NCBI RefSeq assembly: GCF_014197435.1
Contig: NZ_JACIFP010000001.1
Location: 496,001-560,000, forward strand
Reading direction: 5' to 3'
DNA: 64,000 nucleotides
Source of the DNA: Gordonia humi
GTDB lineage: Bacteria; Actinomycetota; Actinomycetes; Mycobacteriales; Mycobacteriaceae
Of the stretch, positions 18,333 through 27,342 are shown in pieces. The first letter of the stretch is position 1; the number at the start of each line of letters is the position of its first letter. A model generated the notes under the pieces. That model worked only from the letters and a program-made list of their open reading frames with translations, searched no databases and was not told where the DNA came from. The translations under genes and the position numbers were made by a program.

Positions 18333-18396
18333 CGCCCCGGCGACGAGGTGTTTGAGACGTCTCGTGATGTCAGTCTCAAATACCTTGACCGGGGCG
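18333..18396. terminator. 64-nt long hairpin after the DUF6777-like gene
   Basis: The outer arms CGCCCCGG (18333-18340) and CCGGGGCG (18389-18396) are perfect complements. A middle stem pairs 18344-18350 with 18381-18387, with two G/T pairs. The inner arms TTTGAGAC (18351-18358) and GTCTCAAA (18373-18380) are perfect. The loop is 14 nt. It begins 16 bp after the stop at 18317 and lies 59 bp before the next gene start. A terminator is the likeliest use, but its rod-like shape resembles the element at 4629-4695. Confidence 0.6.
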
Positions 18397-18454
18397 TTCG
18401 CGCGCGGTGAGGCTCGATGGTGAACACTGTTCCGTTTACCCTTCGGAGGCACAG

Positions 18455-19033
18455 ATGAGCACCACCGTCACCTCGTGGCTGGTCCCCGTCCGCCACCCGT
18501 CACCCGACGACCTCGAGCTGTGGCTGGAGCGCAAGGCGGCCGCCGGCGAGATCCTCAACCGGATCGACGCCGCGAGTCCACTGCGCATGACGTTCGACAA
18601 GGGCGAACCCGCCCGATACCGCTACGCGCTCGAGCGCCGCGACCGCCCGATTCCCGAGCTGTACTTCTCAGCGCGCGAGAAGGCCGGATGGGATCGCGTC
18701 GGCTCCATCTCGAACGTCCACGTCTGGCGGCGCGCATACGCGGGCGAGCGTCCTCCCGGGTTCATCGGCGAAGATCTGGGGCGCCGCGCGGCACTCGTCG
18801 GCGCGGGCCTCGCTGTGATCGCGGCGATCGCCCTGATCGCCGCGGTAGCGCTCGGCCTGGTCGCGGGTCTCACCGACTTCGCGTCGCCGCACGACTTCTG
18901 GATCCCCGCCGTCGCACTGGGTGCGATCGGTCTCGGAGCGGGCATCGCCTCGCTCGTCCTCGGGTTGTCACGGCGCTCGGCGGCAGGCGGTGCCACCGCC
19001 GCCGATCGGCGTGATCTGGTCAGCGCGAACTAG
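18455..19033 (+). CDS. DUF2812-like membrane protein
   Basis: The 192-residue protein has an N-terminal soluble part followed by two transmembrane helices. The soluble part (LELWLERKAAAGEIL, PLRMTFDKGEPARYRYALE, YFSAREKAGWDRVGSISNVHVWRR) has the spacing of DUF2812 domains. The helices are LVGAGLAVIAAIALIAAVALGLV and DFWIPAVALGAIGLGAGIASLV. In other bacteria DUF2812 genes often sit beside PadR-type regulators, which is not seen here. The start at 18455 follows GGAGG; the frame is open further upstream. Its last 14 bases overlap the end of the convergent gene at 19020-19478. Function is unknown. Confidence 0.65.
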   Translation: MSTTVTSWLVPVRHPSPDDLELWLERKAAAGEILNRIDAASPLRMTFDKGEPARYRYALERRDRPIPELYFSAREKAGWDRVGSISNVHVWRRAYAGERPPGFIGEDLGRRAALVGAGLAVIAAIALIAAVALGLVAGLTDFASPHDFWIPAVALGAIGLGAGIASLVLGLSRRSAAGGATAADRRDLVSAN

Positions 19034-19478
19034 GCTGCGTTCCCGCCGGGGACGCCCCGGCGAGATAGGCCGGATCCGGTACGTCCCACACCTGGCGGAA
19101 TGCGTACTCGACGGCGACGGCCGCCGCGTCGACGTGCCTCTCGTCGAAGTCGAGAATCAGCGTGTCGTCTCCGTGCACCAGCCAGCCCTGTCCGCGCAGC
19201 AGCGCCACGCGCGATGCGCGGTCGGTCGATGCCGCGGCGAGTGAGGCGATCTCGATGACTGTCCGCAGACGGCCGTCGTCGGTGATGATCGCGGTGACCT
19301 GCGGAGGCTCGGCGCCGCTCGGCGACACGGTCTCGTGTACGGCGAACGGAAGCCCGAGCATCAGGTCGGCGAGGAGATCCGCGAGCCGTATCCGGAAGTC
19401 CCGCCACCGAGAGTCGAGTTCGGCGTCGAACGAGGACTCGTCGAATCCGTTGACGTGCTTGATGATCGAATCGGTCAC
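19020..19478 (-). CDS. TY-Chap/YbjN-like hypothetical protein
   Basis: This small acidic protein (152 residues from the GTG at 19478, which follows GGAGGTGTGTT) has no recognised catalytic motif. The pattern FRIRLADLLADLMLG, AIITDDGRLRTVIEIAS, LLRGQGWLVHGDDTLILDF and VEYAFRQVWDVPDPAYL resembles the actinobacterial TY-Chap/YbjN chaperone-like fold. In those proteins a beta sheet packs against helices and the domain acts as a partner-binding module. The assignment is tentative. It lies next to, and on the same strand as, the large STAND protein gene, downstream of it by 60 bp, so co-transcription is possible. Confidence 0.55.
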   Translation of the reverse strand: MTDSIIKHVNGFDESSFDAELDSRWRDFRIRLADLLADLMLGLPFAVHETVSPSGAEPPQVTAIITDDGRLRTVIEIASLAAASTDRASRVALLRGQGWLVHGDDTLILDFDERHVDAAAVAVEYAFRQVWDVPDPAYLAGASPAGTQPSSR

Positions 19479-19538
19479 AACACACCTCCGCGTCAGGGAC
19501 ACCAGGTCGTGCACCCCACCGTACCGACGGATCCGACG

Positions 19539-22500
19539 CTACGGGTGACTTTCCTCACTCGGCGTGGCGTCGCCGCAGACGTCGTCGTCGATGCCGGTCC
19601 GGTACGTCGCGCGATCCGACTCGGTCATCGGGTCGGTGGCGGCGCAGATCCAGGCTCGTCCCTGCTCCGGATCGATCGACTGCGAGTACAGCTGCCCTGT
19701 CCCGTCCCCGCCGGTCACGAAGCGGTCGCCGTCGCGCATCACGGACGGAAGCACCCACTGCGCCGTCGTGGTGCTCGGCCCTGCCAGGACCGGAGTCACG
19801 GCCCGGCGGTCGGACAGTCGGCCGTCGTCGCCGAGCGAGTACGCGATGACGTCCTTCGCCGCGGTTCCCGTCAGGATGGTCCCGCTGTCGGCCAGGACGC
19901 CCAGGGTGTCGGGGTGATCGTCCGCCGCGCGGTCGACGAGTTCGCCGTCGTCGACGCTCCACACCGTCAGATCGTCGCCCGCGACGACGAGGTGGCGCCC
20001 GCTCGGATCGAAGGTCGCCGCGGCGGCCGGGCTCTCGATGGCGAGCGTGTGCAGCAGTCTTCCGTCCGCGACGTCGTACAGGTAGACACGGCCGTCGTCG
20101 GAGGCCACCGCCAGTCGTCGGCCGTCGGGGCTGGCCGTGACCGATCGGACGAGGTCGGCCGGTCCCTCGAGGGGTGTCCCGATCTTGCGCGGAACGGCCG
20201 GATTCGAGACGTCCCAGAGTTGCACCGACCGGTCTGAGGCTCCGGTCGCCAGCAGGTCCCGGTCGCCGACGAATGCGACCTCGAACGTGTACCGGGTGGC
20301 GATCTGCAGTGTGGTCGCGAGTCTCGGCCGGTCCGGGTCGGCGGTGTCCCACAGCTGGACGGTGCCGCCGTTGTTGTTCGCGGTGGCCGCGAGTTCCCCG
20401 TCGGCACTCATCGCGACGTGCGGACGGTCGTTCACCCGACGTTCGAGGGCGACGCCGCCCCGCCTGCTCCAGACCTGTCCGTCGCTGGTCCACAGGTCGA
20501 GGCGCGTGTCGCCGCCGACGGTGGCGACCCGGCGACCGCTGCCGCTCTGCGCGATGCCCGAGACGACGACTCCTCGGTCTGGGCGCACGCCCGGGGGCAG
20601 CCGCCACACGTCGAGTCGTCCGTCGTCGCGCCCGACGATGAGTTCGCCGCCATGCGGATCGAACGCCGCACTGAACGTCCGGACCGCTCCGCGCCCCGCC
20701 GAGTCCATCAGGCTCCACACATGCGGAGGCTCGGTCCGCGACAGGGTGTTCCACACCTGGACTGCGCCGTCGATCCCGGCCTGCGCGATCAGCGGTGACG
20801 TCGGATCGACGGCGACCGACCACGAGCCGCCGGTGACGCCGGGCAACGCGGCGCTCTCCACACGAGGTGCGGCGGGGTCGGTGACGTTCCACAACTGCAC
20901 GTTGGGGCCGTCGCCGCCGACGGCGAGCGTCTGGCCGTCGGGCAGGAAGGCCAACGCGTGCGTGATGTTTCCGAAGCCGCCGATCGGTTCGCCGATCGGC
21001 GCCGCCGTGTCGCCGGTGATCCGCCAGAGCCGGACCGTCTGGTCCTCGCCGCCCGACGCGAGCAGTGACCCGTTCGGATCGAACGCCAGGGTGCGGACCG
21101 CGCTGCGATGACCACGCAGGACTGCCGTCTGGACCGGCGGTGCGGCGTCGCCGTCCACCCGGTAGAGGACGAGAGTCCCGTCGTCCGACGAGGTCGCGAG
21201 CAGGCGGCCGTCCGGACTGAATCGGGTGAGGTACGACGTGCCGCGGCCGGGGCGGAGCTCGGCGATCGGGCGCGGTGACGCCGGGTCGGCGATGTTCCAC
21301 ATCCGAACGGTGCCGTCGCCGCTGGCCGCCGCGATGATCGGACGGGCCGAGTTGAACGTCACGGAGGTCACGTAGTCGTCGAATCCGCCGACGGCGGAAA
21401 TCTGGGTGAGCGGTGTCGGTCCGTCGTCGTGGTGACGCCACAGCCGCACGGTGCGATCGTTTCCCGCGGTGGCGACGAGTTCTCCGTCTTGCGAGTACGC
21501 GATGTCGTAGACCGATCCGTCGTGTCCGTCGACGGTGCGCGCCAAGGGCGTCGAGGCGGCCGCGGTCAGCAGCGCGCGGATCTGCGGGTCGTCACCGAAG
21601 CGGTGCTCGGCGGCCAGGAGGAGTCTGGACGCCAACGACGGGTCCGACCCGATGAGACCGTCGATGTTCGACATGAGTGCGGTCCGCTCGGCGTTGTTTC
21701 GCTGCCGCTCGAGATCGCCTGCCTGTCTGCTGGCGGTGACAGCGGAGACGGCGGCGACCAGAGCCAGGATCACGACGAGCGCTCCGGCCGCGATCAACGT
21801 TCCTCGACGGTTCCGTCGCCGCTTCACCGAGGCGTCGAGGAACTCCTGTCCCCCGACCGGTAGGACGTGACGCCGCAGCTCACCGAGTTCGTTGAGGTTG
21901 TCGAGCGCGTGTTCGAGTCGTCCGCCGCTGTAGAGGAGTTCGCTGTTGCGCTCGGCGTCGTTCCACGCCTGGGCGTCGACGGCCAGCTGCTGGCGCCATT
22001 GGAGCGTGTCGGCGTCCTCGGCGATGCTCCTGCTCAGTCGCGGCCACGAGGTGAGGACGGCGTCATGGATGAACGTGACCGTCTGCCCGGCGGTCAGCAG
22101 GCGAGCATCGGCGAAACAGTCGACGATCCGTTCTGCGCGGCCGGGGAATCGGCGGCGGAGATCGTCCATGTCGACCACGGCGCGCATCGGCACCCCGCGC
22201 GGTCCGAACTGGACGAGCGACAGCAGGAGCGCCCGCGCCGTGTCCTGGTCGTCGGCGTCGAGGGTGTTCCACGCGGCTTCGGCGGTGTCGGCGATCGCCG
22301 AGGCGATACCGCCGAGGCGATTGTAGGTCTCGACGGAGACGGTGCTGCCGGTCCGGTTGGCCCACAGCCGCTCCAGCGTGTGCGCCAGCAACGGCAGTCG
22401 GCCGGCCCGTTCGTCACCGAGCGTCGCCTCGTGCAGGTCGCGGATCAGGAGTTCGGCGAGTCCGGAGTCTATTCGTCCGCCGGCCAGACGGATGGGCTCG

Positions 22501-23324
22501 CGGATCACCTCGCCGAGTTGTTCATCGGTCATCTCGCCGACGATCACCGCGCGCTCCTGCCACGCGTGGGCGAGGAAGGGCACGTCGAGACAGGCGTCGA
22601 AGAAGTCGGCCCGAATCGCGAGCAGGACGGGAACCTCGCGGGACACCTCCTCGACGACCGACAGCCGGTCCTCCCGGTCGGCGGCGTCCAGGGCGAACAC
22701 CTCTTCGAACTGATCGACGACGACGAACTCCGGCCGACCGTCGGCCGTCGAACGGAGCCGCCCGATGTCGGCGACGGCGATCCTCTCCGGTCGGCTCCAC
22801 CGGTCCGAGGCGCCGGCGAGTCCCGCGCCGAGGACCGACGACTTTCCCGATCCGGACACGCCCGTCACGATCACCACGCGCGGCCCGCCCGCGTCGACCA
22901 CGCGGTCGAGTTGTGCGGTGAGTGCGGTGAGTGTGGCACCTCGACCGAAGAAGAGGTCGGCGTCGTCCGCGGTCATCGCGTCGAGACCACGGAAGGGGGT
23001 GCCGCCTCGCGGTGCGGTCTTCGCATCGCCCGCTGCGCGACCCTGCGCCCGCGCCCACAGCTTCTTCCACTCCGGAAGAGGCATCACATCGGTGGCTCCC
23101 GCATCGACGGCCCGCATCGTCAACCAGGTGAGGAGGGGTTCGACCACCGCGTAGTCGTGCGGGATGTGCCGGCCGTTGCGCCAGTCGCTGACCCTCTGCC
23201 GGGACACGGTGACGTTCGGCCGGGACACCGCCTTGGCGGCTGACTCGAGTGTGGGCCGCCCGGCCTGAAGGAACAATGCCTTCAGCGCTTCACCGAACGC
23301 GTCCCCCGGCGGACTATTGGACAC
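19539..23324 (-). CDS. HTH-STAND NTPase-transmembrane-WD40 protein
   Basis: This is a 1,261-residue signalling-type ATPase. Residues about 10-60 form a helix-turn-helix-like region (SRQRVSDWRNGRHIPHDYAV). Residues about 105-400 are an nSTAND1-type NTPase: PFRGLDAMTADDADLFFGRG leads, Walker A is GVSGSGKSSVLGAG near residue 155, and Walker B is PEFVVVDQFEEVFALD. A single transmembrane helix (LIAAGALVVILALVAAVSAV) lies near residue 508. About 13-14 WD40 repeats follow from about 595 to the end, enough for two seven-blade propellers. The GTG at 23324 is chosen because the upstream residues are not coherent. By family such proteins are switch-like sensors; some STAND proteins act in conflict or phage defence, but no effector domain is visible here. 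The role is unknown. Confidence 0.85.
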   Translation of the reverse strand: MSNSPPGDAFGEALKALFLQAGRPTLESAAKAVSRPNVTVSRQRVSDWRNGRHIPHDYAVVEPLLTWLTMRAVDAGATDVMPLPEWKKLWARAQGRAAGDAKTAPRGGTPFRGLDAMTADDADLFFGRGATLTALTAQLDRVVDAGGPRVVIVTGVSGSGKSSVLGAGLAGASDRWSRPERIAVADIGRLRSTADGRPEFVVVDQFEEVFALDAADREDRLSVVEEVSREVPVLLAIRADFFDACLDVPFLAHAWQERAVIVGEMTDEQLGEVIREPIRLAGGRIDSGLAELLIRDLHEATLGDERAGRLPLLAHTLERLWANRTGSTVSVETYNRLGGIASAIADTAEAAWNTLDADDQDTARALLLSLVQFGPRGVPMRAVVDMDDLRRRFPGRAERIVDCFADARLLTAGQTVTFIHDAVLTSWPRLSRSIAEDADTLQWRQQLAVDAQAWNDAERNSELLYSGGRLEHALDNLNELGELRRHVLPVGGQEFLDASVKRRRNRRGTLIAAGALVVILALVAAVSAVTASRQAGDLERQRNNAERTALMSNIDGLIGSDPSLASRLLLAAEHRFGDDPQIRALLTAAASTPLARTVDGHDGSVYDIAYSQDGELVATAGNDRTVRLWRHHDDGPTPLTQISAVGGFDDYVTSVTFNSARPIIAAASGDGTVRMWNIADPASPRPIAELRPGRGTSYLTRFSPDGRLLATSSDDGTLVLYRVDGDAAPPVQTAVLRGHRSAVRTLAFDPNGSLLASGGEDQTVRLWRITGDTAAPIGEPIGGFGNITHALAFLPDGQTLAVGGDGPNVQLWNVTDPAAPRVESAALPGVTGGSWSVAVDPTSPLIAQAGIDGAVQVWNTLSRTEPPHVWSLMDSAGRGAVRTFSAAFDPHGGELIVGRDDGRLDVWRLPPGVRPDRGVVVSGIAQSGSGRRVATVGGDTRLDLWTSDGQVWSRRGGVALERRVNDRPHVAMSADGELAATANNNGGTVQLWDTADPDRPRLATTLQIATRYTFEVAFVGDRDLLATGASDRSVQLWDVSNPAVPRKIGTPLEGPADLVRSVTASPDGRRLAVASDDGRVYLYDVADGRLLHTLAIESPAAAATFDPSGRHLVVAGDDLTVWSVDDGELVDRAADDHPDTLGVLADSGTILTGTAAKDVIAYSLGDDGRLSDRRAVTPVLAGPSTTTAQWVLPSVMRDGDRFVTGGDGTGQLYSQSIDPEQGRAWICAATDPMTESDRATYRTGIDDDVCGDATPSEESHP

Positions 23325-23451
23325 GTGTAGAGAATAGTCGCACCGCGACACCGGATCTGCACCCCTACAGGCGAAGTGGCCTCGCGCTGCGACGCGCGTA
23401 TGCGGCCAGCAGACGACGCAGCGGGAACGACGCCCCTTCGAGAATCGATGT

Positions 23452-23464
23452 GATGTGCCACATC
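23452..23464. promoter_or_regulatory. Palindrome GATGTG-C-CACATC upstream of gdhA
   Basis: This perfect 13-bp odd palindrome lies 330 bp upstream of gdhA and 128 bp upstream of the STAND gene. Its half-site matches the dyad upstream of gltB (1219-1237) with a different spacer. It may serve the STAND gene instead of gdhA. Confidence 0.35.
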
Positions 23465-23536
23465 GCCCGTACGTTCGATGGATCACGAGCTCGACACATG
23501 AATTTCGGAAGAATCTCGCATACGGCCCCGACATGG

Positions 23537-23557
23537 GTATTCGAGTCACACGAATAC
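23537..23557. promoter_or_regulatory. Inverted repeat upstream of gdhA
   Basis: Perfect 7-bp arms GTATTCG and CGAATAC flank AGTCACA, 237 bp upstream of the gdhA start. An operator for an unknown dimeric regulator is possible. Confidence 0.3.
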
Positions 23558-23787
23558 GCTCCGGGCGGCGTCACAATCACTGGCCCACAGCAGGATTTCA
23601 ATGGGATCTCGATGCTGTTTCCACACGGTGTCCAATCCCACATCGAGGGACGAAAGTTTCACGGGATCGTTACACGCCGATAGAGTGTCACGCGGAATCG
23701 CCCGACGGTCGACAAGTGTTACGTCGTCTGCCGAGGCCGAGGAACGCCGCAATGGCGGGGCGGACCTCAATTTCGAGTAGAGAGTAG

Positions 23788-25137
<1,350 letters not shown>

Positions 25138-25178
25138 TCGATCCGGTCCGCCGCGCTGTCTCAGTGCGCCGACCGACA

Positions 25179-25218
25179 GGCCGCCGTCCCCTCTCAATGG
25201 CGCGAGGGGACGGCGGCC
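25179..25218 (+). terminator. Strong terminator hairpin after gdhA
   Basis: The 15-bp arms 25179-25193 and 25204-25218 (GGCCGCCGTCCCCTC and its complement) are perfectly complementary around a 10-nt loop. They are followed by TCCTCTTGTT. The hairpin starts 42 bp past the gdhA stop. Confidence 0.85.
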
Positions 25219-25496
25219 TCCTCTTGTTCCACAGCAGCGCGGTCCGCCCTGTGGAATTCCACCCCGGGGCGACGCCGTTCCGCGTCCTCGGCGCCGATAC
25301 TTGTCCGGACCGGACAACTCGTCATCGCCCATGACCTGCGATTACACCCCGATTTCGCAATCTTTGTTTGCTGAGGTGTTGCCCCGGCGGTTGAATCGTT
25401 CTCGGGGAGACGACCTGCCCCACCCGACGGCTCGAGGGGTGCCGACGAGGGGCGGGGACGCAGTACCGCGAGTCCGAGACGAGTCGAGGGGGAACG
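25219..25496. other. Intergenic leader region before the two small membrane proteins
   Basis: Apart from the palindrome at 25301-25317 this stretch holds no gene. The part from about 25380 to 25490 is rich in complementary runs (CCCC-A-CCC near 25420 against GGGG-C-GGG near 25455). A structured leader is therefore possible, but it does not match a riboswitch class I can recognise. Confidence 0.4.
25301..25317. promoter_or_regulatory. Perfect 17-bp palindrome TTGTCCGG-A-CCGGACAA
   Basis: The 8-bp arms are perfect around a central A, 180 bp upstream of the small membrane protein genes. The form is typical of a TetR-family operator. No candidate regulator gene adjoins it, so a regulator elsewhere in the genome is likely. 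Confidence 0.55.
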
Positions 25497-25730
25497 ATGA
25501 CGGGACACGTCAAGGATCGTGGCCGAGCTCCGGCGACCGCCGCCCGTGAGGCGACGGTCGCCGACTCGACATCACTGCGCACCGCGATGATCCAAGTCGG
25601 CGTCCTGGTGGCCGTCGCGGTCGGAATCGTGCTCGCCGTCCTGGCGGCCCCGCCGCGCGGTGACGACTCCGGAGAGCGCCCCCTGGGCGCGTCCTCGGTC
25701 GATCGCATCGCACAGGACAGTCATGCGTGA
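25497..25730 (+). CDS. Small single-pass membrane protein, function unknown
   Basis: This 77-residue protein begins MTGHVKDRGRAPATAAREAT. It has one transmembrane helix near residues 30-52 (AMIQVGVLVAVAVGIVLAVLAA) and a polar tail. The ribosome binding site GAGGGGGAACG lies just before the ATG. The stop overlaps the next start by 8 bp (ATGCGTGA), so the two tiny genes are translationally coupled. No family was recognised. A role as a small subunit or regulator of a membrane complex is conceivable, but no such complex is encoded nearby. Confidence 0.6.
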   Translation: MTGHVKDRGRAPATAAREATVADSTSLRTAMIQVGVLVAVAVGIVLAVLAAPPRGDDSGERPLGASSVDRIAQDSHA

Positions 25731-25824
25731 CGACGTCGCGCCGGCTCTGGCGATCGCCGTCCGCGCTCTCCTTCTGTTTCTGACACTGCTCGCGCTCGCC
25801 GCGGCCGTACTGATCGGGCTGTAG
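25723..25824 (+). CDS. Very small (33-residue) membrane peptide, coupled to the preceding gene
   Basis: The peptide starts at the ATG at 25723, reads MRDDVAPALAIAVRALLLFL, and ends at the TAG at 25822-25824. Apart from the first few residues it is one hydrophobic helix. It overlaps the upstream 77-residue gene by 8 bp and would be translated by re-initiation. It is small enough to be missed by gene finders. The support is the overlap and the clean hydrophobic segment; no homologue is known to me. Confidence 0.45.
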   Translation: MRDDVAPALAIAVRALLLFLTLLALAAAVLIGL

Positions 25825-25833
25825 CGCGGGCCG

Positions 25834-26550
25834 CTACGCCTTCTCCGCGATCTTGTCGACCGCGGCGGCGAACGCCTTGTCGAATGCGGCCCGGTCGGCT
25901 TTCGCACCGGGCGTCAGGGGCGAGAACTGCATGCGGACGACGTACCCGTCGACCGACGCGATCCCGGTGAGCGACTGCGTCCTGCTCGTCTGCCCGGACG
26001 CCTTCGTGGTGCTGTCCTGACGGTAGACCAGGATCTGATCGCCTGCCGCGGTGTCGGGGGGATCGAGTACGGTGCTCTTGACCGTCGCCTTGAGACCGGC
26101 CATCGGTCCGGACGCGAGCGTCGTCGTGACCTTGGCGCATTTGCCGGTCACCGCCGCTCGGTAGTCCTTGATCGGGCGGTCGAGCGCGGTCACCGACTCC
26201 ACCAGAGTGCCTTCGGTGCCCTTCATCGCGGCGGCGACGCCCACCTGGTCGGCCTTCACATCGTCGGGCAGCACGCCGCCCTTCGCGCACGATGCGGGCG
26301 TCACCTTGCCCGTCGACACCGAGTCCGCAGTCTTGGCCAGCTCGAACGCCGCGTCCTTGTCGAAGTCGAGGGACTCGTATCCCGCGGGGAACTCGCCCTT
26401 GGCCAGTACCAACGACTGAGCCTTCGAGCCGTCCGCACCCGCCTCACTCGACGACGCCGCACCGGCGCCGTCGTCCGAACCGCATCCGGCGACCAGCAGT
26501 GTCGCCGCCGCGATCCCCGCGATGCCGGTCCCCATCGTCGAACGCTTCAC
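25834..26550 (-). CDS. Lipoprotein, tandem paralogue 3 of 3
   Basis: This 238-residue exported lipoprotein starts MKRSTMGTGIAGIAAATLLV and has the lipobox VAGC, so the Cys near residue 23 would be lipidated. After a Ser/Gly-rich linker the domain carries the shared signature GEFPAGYESL, VTPASCAKGG, DYRAAVTGKCAKVTTTL and GYVVRMQFSPLTPG. The three conserved positions around ASC, KCAKVT and the lipid Cys recur in the two upstream paralogues. The start overlaps the previous gene's end by 4 bp. The fold resembles extracellular sensor-type lipoproteins of mycobacteria (PknH-sensor/DUF5642-like), but this is not certain. Function is unknown. Confidence 0.72.
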   Translation of the reverse strand: MKRSTMGTGIAGIAAATLLVAGCGSDDGAGAASSSEAGADGSKAQSLVLAKGEFPAGYESLDFDKDAAFELAKTADSVSTGKVTPASCAKGGVLPDDVKADQVGVAAAMKGTEGTLVESVTALDRPIKDYRAAVTGKCAKVTTTLASGPMAGLKATVKSTVLDPPDTAAGDQILVYRQDSTTKASGQTSRTQSLTGIASVDGYVVRMQFSPLTPGAKADRAAFDKAFAAAVDKIAEKA

Positions 26551-27284
26551 GCCTGCTCCATCACCTTGTCGACTGCTCGCACGAACAGTGCGTCGAAACC
26601 CGCCTGGTCGGGTCGGCCGGACGGCGTCAGCGCCGTCGACTGGACCGAGACCGTGTATCCGGCCACTTCGGCGTAGCCGATCAGCACCCGTTGCGTCACC
26701 GTCACCGACTGCACGCGCGAGGTGGTCGTCTGCTCGACGAACAGCGACTCCGACGCCGCGGTGGTGGGGCCGGCGACGATCTTCTGGTCCGACTCCGCGT
26801 CGACTCGCTGACCGTCGACGTTCATGGTCATCGTCAGGTGCGCGCAGTCGCCGCCCGCCTGCCGCCGGTACTCGTCGACGGGCACGGCCGCCACCATCAC
26901 CGATTCGGCAAGAGACGATTCGGCGCCCTTCGTCGCGATGACCATTCCGAGTTCGTCGACGTCGATCGAGTCCGGCACGGCGGCGAGTTGGAGGCAGTGC
27001 GACGGTGTGACGTCCGCGGTCTTGGTCGTCCGCAGCAGCGTGTCGAGGATCTCCTGCATCTGCCCGCGCGGCACCTCTTGCGCGACGTAGCCGCTGGGAA
27101 AGTCGGCGGGAGCGAGCACCAGATCGGGGATGCGCGACGGATCTGCGTTCGATCCGTCGCCGCCGACCACCGCACCGCCCTCGGCACGGACGGGCGTCCC
27201 GTCGACGCCGCAGCCCACCACCAGTCCGGTCGCGGCGCAGGCCACGACGATCACTCCCGCGGCCCGCATGAACCTGTTCCTCAC
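26547..27284 (-). CDS. Lipoprotein, tandem paralogue 2 of 3
   Basis: The 245-residue product from the GTG at 27284 (after GGGGGAGTCTTC) has a signal sequence ending in the lipobox VVGC. The mature domain shares LAPADFPSGYVAQEV, VTPSHCLQLAAVP, SLAESVMVAAVPVDEYRRQA, GDCAHLTMTM and VDKVMEQA with its neighbours. It ends by overlapping the next paralogue by 4 bp (ATGA), showing co-translation. Cys positions in PSHC and GDCA suggest one disulfide in the mature domain. The function is not known; an extracytoplasmic binding or sensing role is inferred. Confidence 0.72.
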   Translation of the reverse strand: MRNRFMRAAGVIVVACAATGLVVGCGVDGTPVRAEGGAVVGGDGSNADPSRIPDLVLAPADFPSGYVAQEVPRGQMQEILDTLLRTTKTADVTPSHCLQLAAVPDSIDVDELGMVIATKGAESSLAESVMVAAVPVDEYRRQAGGDCAHLTMTMNVDGQRVDAESDQKIVAGPTTAASESLFVEQTTTSRVQSVTVTQRVLIGYAEVAGYTVSVQSTALTPSGRPDQAGFDALFVRAVDKVMEQA

Positions 27285-27342
27285 GAAGACTCCCCCGATG
27301 CGTTCGTTCTGCGAATGTCGTTCGAGAAGAGAGGATACGGCC

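Noticed and set aside
23650..23700. GlnR-type box upstream of gdhA
   Set aside because: GTTTC and GTTAC elements are present but are separated by 8 bp instead of the 6 bp expected, so the match is not good enough to call.
25319..25496. Possible riboswitch (c-di-AMP or other) in the leader of the small membrane proteins
   Set aside because: Complementary runs exist, but the conserved core sequences of the known classes I checked by eye are missing.
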